Notes: generated by a model from the letters alone, not told the origin. DNA of 64,000 nt from Bacilli bacterium (GCA_017617065.1 JAFZWP010000021.1:1-64000), one strand, 5' to 3'. Positions 34,368 through 44,412 are shown, counted from the first letter of the stretch. Program-made: numbers and translations.

Positions 34368-35110
34368 TTTCGGAACCTCAAAAGATCTCTTTGGGTTATC
34401 TCAGTATATAGTGTATAAAGGAAACCGAACATCTTTTGGAATAATTCATACATTAATAAGATTACAAAGACAATTACGATTGCGGCTATTAAAGTTAAAA
34501 TTAACGAGAATATCGTTTTACCTAAGCCAAATTCATGAATTGTAATCATACCTGTAATGATCATATAACCCATTAATACATAACCTAATGCATAGATTAA
34601 TCTATAAATGGCAAGTTCTGTACCAGTTAAAACATTACTTAATGCTAGAGCAATTCCACTACACCATGCAAGTGGGAATAAAGAATAACATGTCATTAAG
34701 AATATTTCTTTTAGTTTTCCTTTACCATCTAGAATTGTTGTACATGCCCAACTTGCAAATGTATATAACAATATTGGACCAACAATATAAGTTATTTGGG
34801 CAAAGAACTTTAAGTTCTTTAGATCACGGTCACGAATTTCAATCGAAACGTATTGGAAGTCTAGAATGTTAATGATAATAACAGCAACAGCATAGAAGAT
34901 TGCTGGACCCCATTTGGCGCGATGTTCTCTTTGGAACATTGTGAAACCTTTCATTGGGTGGGCAAGAATATAAAGTGGGAACTTAATATATTCTTCCACG
35001 AAATATTTCCAGAATCTTTTAAGCATTCCTAGAAACTTCTTTGCTTTGCTTTCGCTTTGTTCTTCAGAAGATTTATTTAATTGTTGAGTGTCTAATACTT
35101 CTTTTTCCAT
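34364..35110 (-). CDS. Yip1-family integral membrane protein
   Basis: About 248 residues with five to six membrane helices (about 60-80, 95-115, 120-145, 155-180, 190-225), preceded by a soluble segment and the motif YILAHPMKGFTMFQREHRAKWGPAIFYA, which is typical of Yip1-domain proteins. The bacterial function of this family is not established. I start it at the ATG at 35110 because GTGAGG lies 9 nt upstream; the in-frame GTG at 35125 has no site. It sits between the beta-propeller and DUF5696-like genes, so it may help assemble or regulate the import complex. Confidence 0.78.
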   Translation of the reverse strand: MEKEVLDTQQLNKSSEEQSESKAKKFLGMLKRFWKYFVEEYIKFPLYILAHPMKGFTMFQREHRAKWGPAIFYAVAVIIINILDFQYVSIEIRDRDLKNLKFFAQITYIVGPILLYTFASWACTTILDGKGKLKEIFLMTCYSLFPLAWCSGIALALSNVLTGTELAIYRLIYALGYVLMGYMIITGMITIHEFGLGKTIFSLILTLIAAIVIVFVILLMYELFQKMFGFLYTLYTEITQRDLLRFRK

Positions 35111-35111
35111 A

Positions 35112-37262
35112 TTATTCATCCTCACCCATATTTAATTCTTCTTTCTTTTTGCCTTTACCTAATTTCTTACGAATAATCTTAACAACTACTAATACAATTA
35201 CTAAACCAACAACTGTATATAGTACTGGTGGAGCATAGCGTTTAATTAAATTATTTCTATATAATTTATATGCTTCAGAGTATTGTAGTTTATTAGAACC
35301 ACTCTTGAAATATTGCATTGCAATTTTATACTCTTTATCTTTTAAGTATTTCTTACCAACACCAACATATGCATATTCATAGTTAGCATTGAATTTGATA
35401 ACTTTCTTCCAGTATTCTGCTGCTGTATCGATGTCACCACGGTATTCTTGTTCTACGGCTTTATTGATATAACTACCAATTTCAGTTGATACGAATACTT
35501 TTAATTCTTTTGTATTCTTATCTAGAACAACAATATCACCACCATAATATTGAATAGCAACTGGTGCATCTAATACATTAGTGTATTTACCACTTTCACC
35601 AGAGATATAAAGTAGATGTCCTTCATTGTCATATGTGAATAAACGATTACGTTTGCTATCAACTACTGTATACATTCCATATTCATTAACAGCGATTGCG
35701 TTAAAGCTTGATGGACCAACAGCAATTTCAGCACCGTTTGCCGTATCAGCTACATATGTCAAGTCTCCTTGAGGAGGAGCGTATCCATTACGACGTAATA
35801 CATCTTTTCCAGCTGGATTAAGTTTCTTAATCATAGCTGTTGAGTTAACACTACCATTTGAGTTTGTAATTGGTGAAGCTGTACTATAAATAAATGTACC
35901 ACTTACATCTACTGCCATACTTGTAAATGTAGTATTGATGTATGATTTTCTACTTTCGTATTGAGCTTCTGTTGATACTGATAACCAGAATATATCCCAT
36001 GCAGTAAGTGTTACATTGTTAACACCTGTAAATCTCTTATAAATACCACTAGCATCAAATTGAAGAATGCCTTCAAAGACACTATTAGCGATAACATAAA
36101 TTCTACCAGCGTTATCTGTAACAACCTTTTGAGGTTGGAATACTTGAGCATCAAATACTGGTACATTTTCATATTCATTAGGGTTAGTGATAACGATATT
36201 GATCTTTAATGTTTGTGAATCAATACATAATACTTGGTTGTTATCATAATCACAAATGTAAATGAAATCACGGTTATCTAAAGATTCATCCGCAAACTTA
36301 GTGATAACGCTACGATATGTTGATTTAGGGTTAGCTAAACCAATTACATAGTTTTCGTTATTTCTAATTGCAGCTAGTGACATTTCGCTACAATCACTTA
36401 CTAGTTTTGCTTGAACTGCATCTTTATTTGAGAAGTCTGATGCTACATAACTTGCACCTTCTACTTCGTGTAATGTATCGTTTGAATACTTTAATAAGTT
36501 AGCAATGTTGTTAGCTAACATTTTAGCCGAACTTACATCATATACTTCAGGTGTAGCACCTTGATAATCATAACCAATATTAGCTTTTGTACATGCACCA
36601 AGTAAATATTCATTATTTAAGTTAGCAGATGCTGCATATGATAAATACCAAGCCCATTTAGAAGTGAATGCTTTATCTAATTCTAAAATACCTTGTTTTG
36701 TGCTATCCCAACTTGCATCATCTTCACCATTACCAACAAGTATATACTTAGTTGATTCGTAGAAGTTATCTGCGGTAACGTTGCTAAGTGCAAAACCATT
36801 TGCTTTTAATGATTTATTAAATTCTTTTAAGAAATCATCTACGATTCTACTAGCTGAATCATATTTAACTACGATTTCAGAGCCATTACTTCTAATTGCT
36901 TTTAATTGATCATCACTAAATTTTGTTTGATCTAAAACAAATGAGTTATATGAATCAATCATATGGAATGATGTGTCAAGTACATATACTGAATTTGCTT
37001 TTGAATCTGTTAAATACATCTTTACTTCATCAGTAGTTGGATGGTTAAAGATGAAGAAATCTTCAGGAGAAGTTAGGTTACTATAACCAATTCCTAGAGT
37101 TTGACCATCAAAACTATGGTCATAGATTAAGCCTTCTGCTGAATAAATAATCTTTTTGTTGTGGTCATATGAATAACCAGTTGCTGCCTTGCTGTGTAAT
37201 CCTAAACCAACTAAACTGAACGCTAAAACTAGAATGAAGATTTTTGAAATAATTCTTTTCAT
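35112..37262 (-). CDS. Membrane-anchored extracellular beta-propeller (NHL-like) and TPR protein
   Basis: The 716-residue protein has an N-terminal secretion signal (about 1-27, cleavable AxA-type end at HSKAA), a long extracytoplasmic region with propeller-like blades such as DFIYICDYDNNQVLCIDSQT, VVTDNAGRIYVIANS and IAVNEYGMYTVVDSKRNRLFTYDNEGHLLYI, then a TPR-like helical segment (about 610-670), a membrane helix (about 677-697) and a short basic cytoplasmic tail. This is an outward sensor or binding platform tied to the membrane. It overlaps neighbours or lies within 10 bp of them in the glycan operon. The ligand is unknown. Confidence 0.78.
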   Translation of the reverse strand: MKRIISKIFILVLAFSLVGLGLHSKAATGYSYDHNKKIIYSAEGLIYDHSFDGQTLGIGYSNLTSPEDFFIFNHPTTDEVKMYLTDSKANSVYVLDTSFHMIDSYNSFVLDQTKFSDDQLKAIRSNGSEIVVKYDSASRIVDDFLKEFNKSLKANGFALSNVTADNFYESTKYILVGNGEDDASWDSTKQGILELDKAFTSKWAWYLSYAASANLNNEYLLGACTKANIGYDYQGATPEVYDVSSAKMLANNIANLLKYSNDTLHEVEGASYVASDFSNKDAVQAKLVSDCSEMSLAAIRNNENYVIGLANPKSTYRSVITKFADESLDNRDFIYICDYDNNQVLCIDSQTLKINIVITNPNEYENVPVFDAQVFQPQKVVTDNAGRIYVIANSVFEGILQFDASGIYKRFTGVNNVTLTAWDIFWLSVSTEAQYESRKSYINTTFTSMAVDVSGTFIYSTASPITNSNGSVNSTAMIKKLNPAGKDVLRRNGYAPPQGDLTYVADTANGAEIAVGPSSFNAIAVNEYGMYTVVDSKRNRLFTYDNEGHLLYISGESGKYTNVLDAPVAIQYYGGDIVVLDKNTKELKVFVSTEIGSYINKAVEQEYRGDIDTAAEYWKKVIKFNANYEYAYVGVGKKYLKDKEYKIAMQYFKSGSNKLQYSEAYKLYRNNLIKRYAPPVLYTVVGLVIVLVVVKIIRKKLGKGKKKEELNMGEDE

Positions 37263-37271
37263 ACTTTACTC

Positions 37272-38243
37272 CTACTTCATACCAGAATGAGCCATTGTTT
37301 CCATAACTTGTGATTGAGAAATTATGAATACAAGGATTGGCACTAAAATCATAATTAAACTAACGGCAGCTGATATACCTTCTAGGGCTGGTCCACCAGC
37401 AGAAATCTGACTTAAGGCATAACTTACTAACTTATAATCTTCACGATAGATGTAACTTGATCCATCTGCAGACCATAGATCTTGGATTAATAAGATAATC
37501 AAAGTTAACCATGCAGGTTTAACTAGAGGCATAACAATTTTCCAATAAATTCTAAACTCACCAGCACCATCAATCTTAGCTGATTCAAGAAGTTCGGTTG
37601 GTACACCAACCATAAACTGTCTCATTAAGAATAAACCAAGAGATGATTGTAGTGATGGTAAGATTATTGACCAGTGTGTATCAATCATTCCAAACCAGTT
37701 GAAAATGATATAACGAGGAATACCTGTTACGCTGCTTGGGAACATTAATGATAAAGTAATCATTGCTAAGATGAATGCGCCACCAGGAACTTTATATTTT
37801 GCTAGTGGGTATGCACACATTGAAGCAACAAGTAAATGACCAAATGTACCAGCAACAGTAATTAATATAGTATTGAAGAAATATCTTGAGAATGGAACTA
37901 ATGAACTAGTTAGAGCATTAGCCAAGTTTTCAAAGTTTGCAAGTGTTGGTTTACGAACGAAGAATCTTGGAGGGAATAAGAATAATTCATCAAGTGGTTT
38001 GAACGCATTATTAACTGTTAGTAATAATGGTAAGAAACTAAAGATTCCGCAAATCGATAAGAATACGATTAAGGCGATATCTCCACCTGTAGAACGGTTT
38101 ACTCTTTTCTTTTTCTTTGATCTACGATATACCTTCGAATTACTAATTTCTGAGAAAGGACGAGAATCAATTCTAGCAGATTTGATTTCGTTAACATCAC
38201 GTTTAGAACGCTTTACTCTAACTTTTTTAATCTTTTCTGCCAT
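37272..38243 (-). CDS. Carbohydrate ABC transporter permease, MalG-type (pair 1)
   Basis: About 323 residues: a very basic N-terminus (about 1-50, Arg/Lys-rich), six membrane helices, and the EAA loop LESAKIDGAGEFRIYWKIVMPLVKPAW near residue 213. The C-terminus QSQVMETMAHSGMK is typical of MalG-type permeases. I start at the ATG at 38243 with AGGTGA upstream rather than the in-frame GTG at 38252. It forms the first permease pair with the next gene upstream. Confidence 0.92.
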   Translation of the reverse strand: MAEKIKKVRVKRSKRDVNEIKSARIDSRPFSEISNSKVYRRSKKKKRVNRSTGGDIALIVFLSICGIFSFLPLLLTVNNAFKPLDELFLFPPRFFVRKPTLANFENLANALTSSLVPFSRYFFNTILITVAGTFGHLLVASMCAYPLAKYKVPGGAFILAMITLSLMFPSSVTGIPRYIIFNWFGMIDTHWSIILPSLQSSLGLFLMRQFMVGVPTELLESAKIDGAGEFRIYWKIVMPLVKPAWLTLIILLIQDLWSADGSSYIYREDYKLVSYALSQISAGGPALEGISAAVSLIMILVPILVFIISQSQVMETMAHSGMK

Positions 38244-38244
38244 T

Positions 38245-39246
38245 TTATTCACCTACCTTACTAATGATCTTTCTAATCAACTTATTAAGTCCGATAGAAG
38301 CTAAGAATAATAAGGTTGCAATTGCTGAAGCATAACCCATTTCGAAACGTAAGTTACCATAGTCTTGTAAGTGGTTTACAATCGTATGCGCAGCATAGTC
38401 AACTGAAGGGAATCCAGCAAGCGATACTGTAATTGATCCAATACCTAATGTACCAGAAATTTGAATTACGGCACTAAATACAAGTTGTGGCTTCATACTA
38501 GGAAGTGTGATGTACCATAACTCTTGCCATCTATTTTTAACACCGTCAACTGCTGCTGCTTCATATAGTGTTTTATCAACACCTTTTAGACCAGCAACTA
38601 GTGACAAGAAGTTAACACCTAAACTCATCCACAACTGTACTACAATTACAATTGCTAAGATGTATTTAGTATTTGTTAACCATTGAATTGGTTCTTGAAT
38701 TAAACCAAAGCTTACTAGGAACGCATTTGCATATCCATATGAGTCACTTGAGAAGATATATGTCCAAATAGCTAAGGCATTACCTGCAAGTGATGGTGCA
38801 TAGAATACTAATGTAATGATTGGTCGAATACGATCAGGTAATTCATTGATTAGCCAAGCAAATACGAATGCCATGATATAACCAACTGGACCAGTGATTA
38901 CAGCTAGTATTACAGTGTTCTTTAAAGCGGTAATAAAGATTTGGTCATCTAAGAATAAAGTTAAGTAGTTACTAAACCATATAAACTTAGGTGTCTCTAA
39001 CATGTTGTAGTAAGTAAAGCTTAAATATAAACTCATTACAACTGGAATAATTGTGAAGAATAAGAATAATAACAAGAATGGGAACATCATTAAGTATAAT
39101 GTTCTATTCAAATATAGTTTTCTTCTAATTGGTTTACCACGTTTACTCCATTTATCAATCTTTCTACCAGTTTCATTCCACCAGTTAGCAAACTTTTTCC
39201 AGCCTTTAACTAAAAAGTTAGGTTCTTTATTTATTGAGTTTTCCAT
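38245..39246 (-). CDS. Carbohydrate ABC transporter permease, MalF-type (pair 1)
   Basis: A 333-residue membrane protein with a basic N-terminus, six helices (first about 50-75) and the EAA loop YEAAAVDGVKNRWQELWYITLPSMKP near residue 225. It follows the solute-binding protein gene by 14 bp with AAGGAGGG before the ATG, the usual SBP-permease-permease order. It should receive sugar from that protein. Confidence 0.93.
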   Translation of the reverse strand: MENSINKEPNFLVKGWKKFANWWNETGRKIDKWSKRGKPIRRKLYLNRTLYLMMFPFLLLFLFFTIIPVVMSLYLSFTYYNMLETPKFIWFSNYLTLFLDDQIFITALKNTVILAVITGPVGYIMAFVFAWLINELPDRIRPIITLVFYAPSLAGNALAIWTYIFSSDSYGYANAFLVSFGLIQEPIQWLTNTKYILAIVIVVQLWMSLGVNFLSLVAGLKGVDKTLYEAAAVDGVKNRWQELWYITLPSMKPQLVFSAVIQISGTLGIGSITVSLAGFPSVDYAAHTIVNHLQDYGNLRFEMGYASAIATLLFLASIGLNKLIRKIISKVGE

Positions 39247-39260
39247 TATTTCCCTCCTTT

Positions 39261-42200
39261 TTAGCCGTAGTAGTCAGGTGATGTACCAAGTCCGAACTCA
39301 TCACGTTTACGGTTAATTTCGTTATTGATAGTTCTTACATAGTCATCAAGTGTCTCTCGAGGATTTGTTTTATTATTAACTACATATCTAAATGCATTTT
39401 CTAGGTTACGTCCAGTGTAGTATCCACCAGCAACTTCTGGTACACCAACTGTATTTTCCCATTGTTCCATTAATACTGCTAATTCTTCTACTGTCCAAGA
39501 TAATTGTTGGAAGGCTTCAATATTAGCAGTTGGATGACGAGCAGCTGCACCTAAGATAGATTCAATTTCACGAGCGTATTGGATTTGTGTATCAGCACTA
39601 GTCCACCACTTCATGAATTCCCAACCACCTTCTGGATTCTTGGCTTGTTTCATTAACATGATTGCGCTTCCACCAGCGGCTCCATCGATATGTAGGTCAC
39701 CGTTATCATCTACAGTTCCTGGCATTAGGGCAAATTTCCATTTACCTCTAATTTCTGGAGCTGATACTGCTAACGTATTATAAGTTTCATAACTTGCAAT
39801 ACCGATTGGCATTTCACCTGTTCTAAATCTATTGATGAATGTTCCACCACTTACTGAAAGTGAGAAACTATAATCTGTATAGAATGAACACCAGAATTCA
39901 AATGCATTGATTGCTTCTTCTGAATCAAAATTAGATTCCATATATTCTTTACCAGTAGCTTCGTTAATTCTAGTACGATAGAATCTACCGCCAGTTTGAT
40001 ATAAACGGCTAGCAAATACTTGGTTAACTACGCTACTTGCACCAACTGTATTTAGTGGTAAGTAGAATGATAAGTTCTGGAATTGTAATTCTGGAATTAA
40101 GTTAATAGCATCTGTCCAAGTTTGAGGAACATCCCATCCTTGAGCTTCGAAGATATCAGTACGGTAAAACATTACTAGGAATCCTTGAGTATTAGGTAGA
40201 GCATAGAAGCCACCTTCTAACTCATATGGAGTCATCGCACTATCTTGCCATCTTGATGTTGCTTCACCATCAACTTTTACTGAGTAGCTCTTATTTCCAT
40301 TAGCATCAACTTTTTCTTCAACTACGAAATCAGGGAATTGAGTTAAATCATAAATTGCTCCACGGATAGCGTAGTTTACAGGAGTACCATTATCTGCTTG
40401 AATAGCAACATCTGGACCATTTCCAGAAAGTGTAGCAGTTAATAATACGCTACTTGATACTGCTTTTAAGTCAACATTTATTCTATGTTGATGAGTAAAT
40501 GAACTATTTACTAGTGTTCTAATCGCATTAGCTTGTTCACGACCAGCCGATCCACCAGTAAGTAACCATACTTCAATATTTGAATAATCAGCTGTAGCAG
40601 GTGTTTTACCAATTGTTGTGTAATCAAAGAAGAATGATTTTACAAATGCTACAAGCTTAAATCCTAAACCACCAAAGAAGTTTTGATTAGCTCTTGGTAA
40701 TTTGTAATCTTTTGTATGAACATATATTTCATCAATTGTTAATGTTTGTTCTGTAACTGTTAAAATCCAAGTACCTAAAGCAGAAATATTAGAACTAAAT
40801 GTAGATAAGTTACGTTGAATGTTACGAGGCTTCTTAACAAATTTTTCTAACTGTAACGCCATTGTTTCTAATGATGCTGTTTCACCACTCTTTTCACCTG
40901 AAATTTCTGTGATTCTTGCAGCTATTTCTCTTAGTTCTCTTGCATATTCTTTAAATTTACCATCGTTTGCTTCTTCTGTATTAGGATTGTCAAATAATTC
41001 TGGTAATCTTTCTTTTAATTTATAGTTAATATAGTTATCTGGAGATGTACCAGTAATAGCAATAATTTCACGATATACATTATTTAAGTTATCGATAATT
41101 GTTTGTACGCTATTAATTTCACTACCATAATCACCAAGGCTTGCTTCAAGTGCAATAATGTTTTCACCTTGTTTTAGATGGAAGTAGAAATCACCATCTG
41201 CATTACCTAAAGTAACGATACTATAATTAGCACTATAATTAAATTTACAGTTCTTTGCTTCAGCGAATGGAATCTCATTGTTTATACTTACAGTTCTAAC
41301 TGCAAATAGTCCACGTGATGAGTTTTGCTTACATCTTAGAGAGATTTTATATAAGCCATCAACTGGGACATTTACATTCCAACTGATCCAGTCACCTGAA
41401 GTTGACCATTTAGCTCCACCAATTACATTTAAGATAATCTTAACATGATCGGTATTTTGTAAATTGCCTTCACCATCAATATAATGACTTAATTTTGAAG
41501 AACGATCAGATACTGCGTATAGTGTTGATGAAGAACGGTATGAAGCATTTTCAGCTTGAATTGTCCATTCATTTTGATTGATATCCATATGATCTTTATC
41601 AACAATCTTAACGCCATCAGCTATCCATTTGTTATATACGTCTTGATATGAGTCATATTTTTCTTTTGGTGTTAAATATACTTTATAAATACTCATGCAT
41701 TCTCTAACAGCTTCAATTGTTAATTTATGAGTACCTGCTGTAAAGAATACTAAGTAAGGCTCTGTTACATAACCAACTGAATCTTTAGCATAAACTTGAC
41801 GACGGAAGAAATATTCTGCTTGTTCAGGTTTAATTTGGTTGCCATTGATATCAGTGATGATTTCTGCACCAGGTGCATCCATCCATATACGTTGGAATGA
41901 TACATTTAATAATGCATCATATGGAGGTATGTAATTACCATTTGCATCTTGTTCTTCATCAACGATGAATTTACGTTCGATGTTTGCTCCACCGCTTTGT
42001 TCTGCTACATAATCAAGCATGATATTATAGAAACCATCTTGAGGAACATCAAATGTCCAAGTGGCAGAACCAGTCGCTCCCATATATACTACTTTATCGT
42101 TAACATCACTTTGAGCAACTGATAGATCAGTATAAGTAATTTCATCGTATCTAACACTGACTTCGTGTTCTACACCACGATCATCTCTTTCTTTATGAAC

Positions 42201-42503
42201 ATGATTTGAAGTTATTTCTTTGAAATATGTTTCGTTTGTTGAACCTGGAACTAAAACGGCATCTTTAGCTTCTAGTTCAATTGCTTCATCAGGATATAAA
42301 TCTGCATTTTCATAATTATGAAGTTCTAAGTATTTAAGGTATTTACCTGTAGGCGCTACATCTTTCATAATTGTTGAATTGGAAGATATATGGCCTTTAT
42401 TAAAACTTTGAACAATAGCAATTATTAAAATGACAAACACTACAACTCCAAGTGCTATGAAGAATATCTTCTTTAGCAACTTATCAGTAATTACTATTTT
42501 CAT
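39261..42503 (-). CDS. Giant membrane-anchored solute-binding protein with carbohydrate-binding-like modules
   Basis: At 1080 residues it is more than twice the usual length of a sugar-binding protein. The N-terminus has a membrane helix (about 11-33) rather than a lipobox. Two jelly-roll-like modules follow: about 85-275 (GSATWTFDVPQDGFYNIMLDY) and about 310-455 (ISWNVNVPVDGLYKISLRC), reminiscent of CBM6/CBM35-type folds. After a helical linker (about 460-600), the extracellular solute-binding fold runs about 640-1060 (VWLLTGGSAGREQANAIRTLV, GPDVAIQADNGTPVNYA, GGSAIMLMKQAKNPEGGWEFMKWW). It would capture an oligosaccharide and hand it to the permeases. Overlaps the GH20 gene by 4 nt; GGGAGG precedes the ATG. 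Confidence 0.85.
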   Translation of the reverse strand: MKIVITDKLLKKIFFIALGVVVFVILIIAIVQSFNKGHISSNSTIMKDVAPTGKYLKYLELHNYENADLYPDEAIELEAKDAVLVPGSTNETYFKEITSNHVHKERDDRGVEHEVSVRYDEITYTDLSVAQSDVNDKVVYMGATGSATWTFDVPQDGFYNIMLDYVAEQSGGANIERKFIVDEEQDANGNYIPPYDALLNVSFQRIWMDAPGAEIITDINGNQIKPEQAEYFFRRQVYAKDSVGYVTEPYLVFFTAGTHKLTIEAVRECMSIYKVYLTPKEKYDSYQDVYNKWIADGVKIVDKDHMDINQNEWTIQAENASYRSSSTLYAVSDRSSKLSHYIDGEGNLQNTDHVKIILNVIGGAKWSTSGDWISWNVNVPVDGLYKISLRCKQNSSRGLFAVRTVSINNEIPFAEAKNCKFNYSANYSIVTLGNADGDFYFHLKQGENIIALEASLGDYGSEINSVQTIIDNLNNVYREIIAITGTSPDNYINYKLKERLPELFDNPNTEEANDGKFKEYARELREIAARITEISGEKSGETASLETMALQLEKFVKKPRNIQRNLSTFSSNISALGTWILTVTEQTLTIDEIYVHTKDYKLPRANQNFFGGLGFKLVAFVKSFFFDYTTIGKTPATADYSNIEVWLLTGGSAGREQANAIRTLVNSSFTHQHRINVDLKAVSSSVLLTATLSGNGPDVAIQADNGTPVNYAIRGAIYDLTQFPDFVVEEKVDANGNKSYSVKVDGEATSRWQDSAMTPYELEGGFYALPNTQGFLVMFYRTDIFEAQGWDVPQTWTDAINLIPELQFQNLSFYLPLNTVGASSVVNQVFASRLYQTGGRFYRTRINEATGKEYMESNFDSEEAINAFEFWCSFYTDYSFSLSVSGGTFINRFRTGEMPIGIASYETYNTLAVSAPEIRGKWKFALMPGTVDDNGDLHIDGAAGGSAIMLMKQAKNPEGGWEFMKWWTSADTQIQYAREIESILGAAARHPTANIEAFQQLSWTVEELAVLMEQWENTVGVPEVAGGYYTGRNLENAFRYVVNNKTNPRETLDDYVRTINNEINRKRDEFGLGTSPDYYG

Positions 42504-44335
42504 TTAAGCCTCCCTATAAATTTCTCACACATAATCATTACATTAGTGATTTTTTGAATACTATCATCTAATTCACTATATTTGTTTCTCTCTAACCAAA
42601 TATATTTTAATGATTCAATTAATATGTCTTTTTGTTTTAAAATCTCTTTAAATCGTTTAATTCTAAACTTATTGTCATAGTCTTTATTTATTGCTAGCAA
42701 GAATGTAGCTAATGTTTTAAGCAAATGAATTGCAAATGCTAATTCATCTTTAACTAAGTTATCTACATCACAATCAAGTAATTGATTATATTTTGAATCA
42801 TAGAAATCCATGATTGCATTATATTTTTCAATTGTTAATTCCTTGCCTTCCATTCTCTGCACCATATAATCCACATAATCTTCTTGATCTTGATCAAGTG
42901 CATTGAATGCTTGAGTTATTACATGGAATGAATGAGTTGCATTACCTACATAATCATTTTCAAAATGATAATAATTACCTAAGTCTAGGATTAGATCGCA
43001 AATCATTCCACTACTGTCATTAAAGATTTCTCTATTTACAAACTTTCTTGCTTTCTTGAAGGCACCTTCATTACATCTATATGAAAGTAAACCCGCATAA
43101 GCTAAATAAGGAAAAGTAATTGGCAATGGTTGTAAATGACCATTATCGCCCCAATCAGTAAGTAATATTCCTTCACCACCATATTCATGGCAATAATAAC
43201 AAGCATTTAAGATGTTTTCGTAAGCGTCATCTTTTCTTCCTGTTATTGTATTCCAAGTTGATGTTCCGGGTGCTGCTAAGAATTTTATTCCTGCATTAGC
43301 TAATTTCTTTAGATGATCTTTAAATGGGTGTTCTGCTTCATATCCCCATTCAGCAAATATCATATCTTTTGGAATAAGAGGTAGAGCATCATCGTGATTA
43401 ATTAACACATCACCCCAAATAATTGGAATCTTTCCATATTTTTTAATCTCTTCATATGCCTTTAACATATAGTCAATATATACTTTTTCTTCACCATCTT
43501 TTTCTACAGCTTCTTTTGTTTTTTCTAAGCCTAATTCAAATGGTTCATCAAAGTTCATATTGAAGTATTTAGATTTCATATATGGAATCATATCCGCATA
43601 TGTCTTTTTAACTAGTTCAATAGATTCAGGGTCTAAAGCATTTAAAGTAGATGGCTTTCTAAATTTACCCCATTTATACATTCCCGCTTCAGTCTCGCCT
43701 AAATGTTTAAGTTCTGGAATAGCGAGCCATGCACTCATATGACCAAATCCATTCATATTTGGAACAAAATCAATGAATTTAGAATTAGCATATGCTTCTA
43801 TTTCTTGATATTCTTCAATCGATAAATATCCTTCATCATGAAGATACTCTGGAAATGATTTATAACCAAATGAGAATCCTTCCACATACAGCTCTAAATG
43901 ATTCATTTTAAGTTTAGCCATTATATCAATAATTAATTTAACTGTATCTACTTTTGGTACTTTATTACGACTTATGTCGTACATAAATCCACGTACCTTT
44001 AAGTCGGGTTCATCAATTATTGTTTGGCATTGTATAGAATTATCAAAAATTTGTTTTAACGTATTAGTACCGTAGAAGTGTCCTACTGCACTGGATGCAT
44101 AAACTAATATATCTTTTTCACTTACTACTAATTTGTATGCTTCTTCTGGCATTTCGTTATCAATTATGTATTTAAGATTAGCGCTATTTTTATCAGTTTC
44201 ACTAATTTCCACAAACGCTTTCAATTCTTGATATACAAAATCATTCTTTAGTTCACTAAAGACGCTAAGTTTTTCAGGCACTTCAAACACACCATCGTTT
44301 TTAATAACTTGTTTTGGTATAGGAAAAATACTCAT
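42500..44335 (-). CDS. Intracellular GH20 beta-N-acetylhexosaminidase
   Basis: The 611-residue protein has a zincin-like N-terminal domain (about 1-105, LVVSEKDILVYASSAVGHFYGTNTLKQIF), then a GH20 barrel beginning VRGFMYDISRNKVPKVDT near residue 118, with the catalytic Asp-Glu pair at 263-264 in NMNFDEPFELG. GILLTDWGDNGHLQ near 393 is another conserved barrel motif. No signal peptide, so it works in the cytoplasm on imported sugars, releasing GlcNAc or GalNAc from non-reducing ends. It most resembles the cytoplasmic GH20C type of streptococci. It is the first gene of the operon, with AAGGAG before the ATG and a promoter carrying direct repeats. Confidence 0.88.
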   Translation of the reverse strand: MSIFPIPKQVIKNDGVFEVPEKLSVFSELKNDFVYQELKAFVEISETDKNSANLKYIIDNEMPEEAYKLVVSEKDILVYASSAVGHFYGTNTLKQIFDNSIQCQTIIDEPDLKVRGFMYDISRNKVPKVDTVKLIIDIMAKLKMNHLELYVEGFSFGYKSFPEYLHDEGYLSIEEYQEIEAYANSKFIDFVPNMNGFGHMSAWLAIPELKHLGETEAGMYKWGKFRKPSTLNALDPESIELVKKTYADMIPYMKSKYFNMNFDEPFELGLEKTKEAVEKDGEEKVYIDYMLKAYEEIKKYGKIPIIWGDVLINHDDALPLIPKDMIFAEWGYEAEHPFKDHLKKLANAGIKFLAAPGTSTWNTITGRKDDAYENILNACYYCHEYGGEGILLTDWGDNGHLQPLPITFPYLAYAGLLSYRCNEGAFKKARKFVNREIFNDSSGMICDLILDLGNYYHFENDYVGNATHSFHVITQAFNALDQDQEDYVDYMVQRMEGKELTIEKYNAIMDFYDSKYNQLLDCDVDNLVKDELAFAIHLLKTLATFLLAINKDYDNKFRIKRFKEILKQKDILIESLKYIWLERNKYSELDDSIQKITNVMIMCEKFIGRLK

Positions 44336-44383
44336 TACTATCTCCTTTATGGCATAAAATTAGATATAGTTTCTCTAATTACT

Positions 44384-44412
44384 ATTTTACCTTTTTTTAT
44401 ACATTAATACAA
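44384..44412 (-). promoter_or_regulatory. Promoter of the glycan operon
   Basis: TTGTAT (44407-44412) and TAAAAT (44384-44389), 17-bp spacer, about 48 bp upstream of the GH20 ATG. Confidence 0.65.

Noticed and set aside
28244-44335. Missing ATPase gene hidden in the glycan operon
   Set aside because: No Walker A/signature/Walker B set occurs between 28244 and 44335; the nearest ABC ATPases (46144-51207) are exporter-type fusions, so a shared MsmX-like ATPase elsewhere is more likely.
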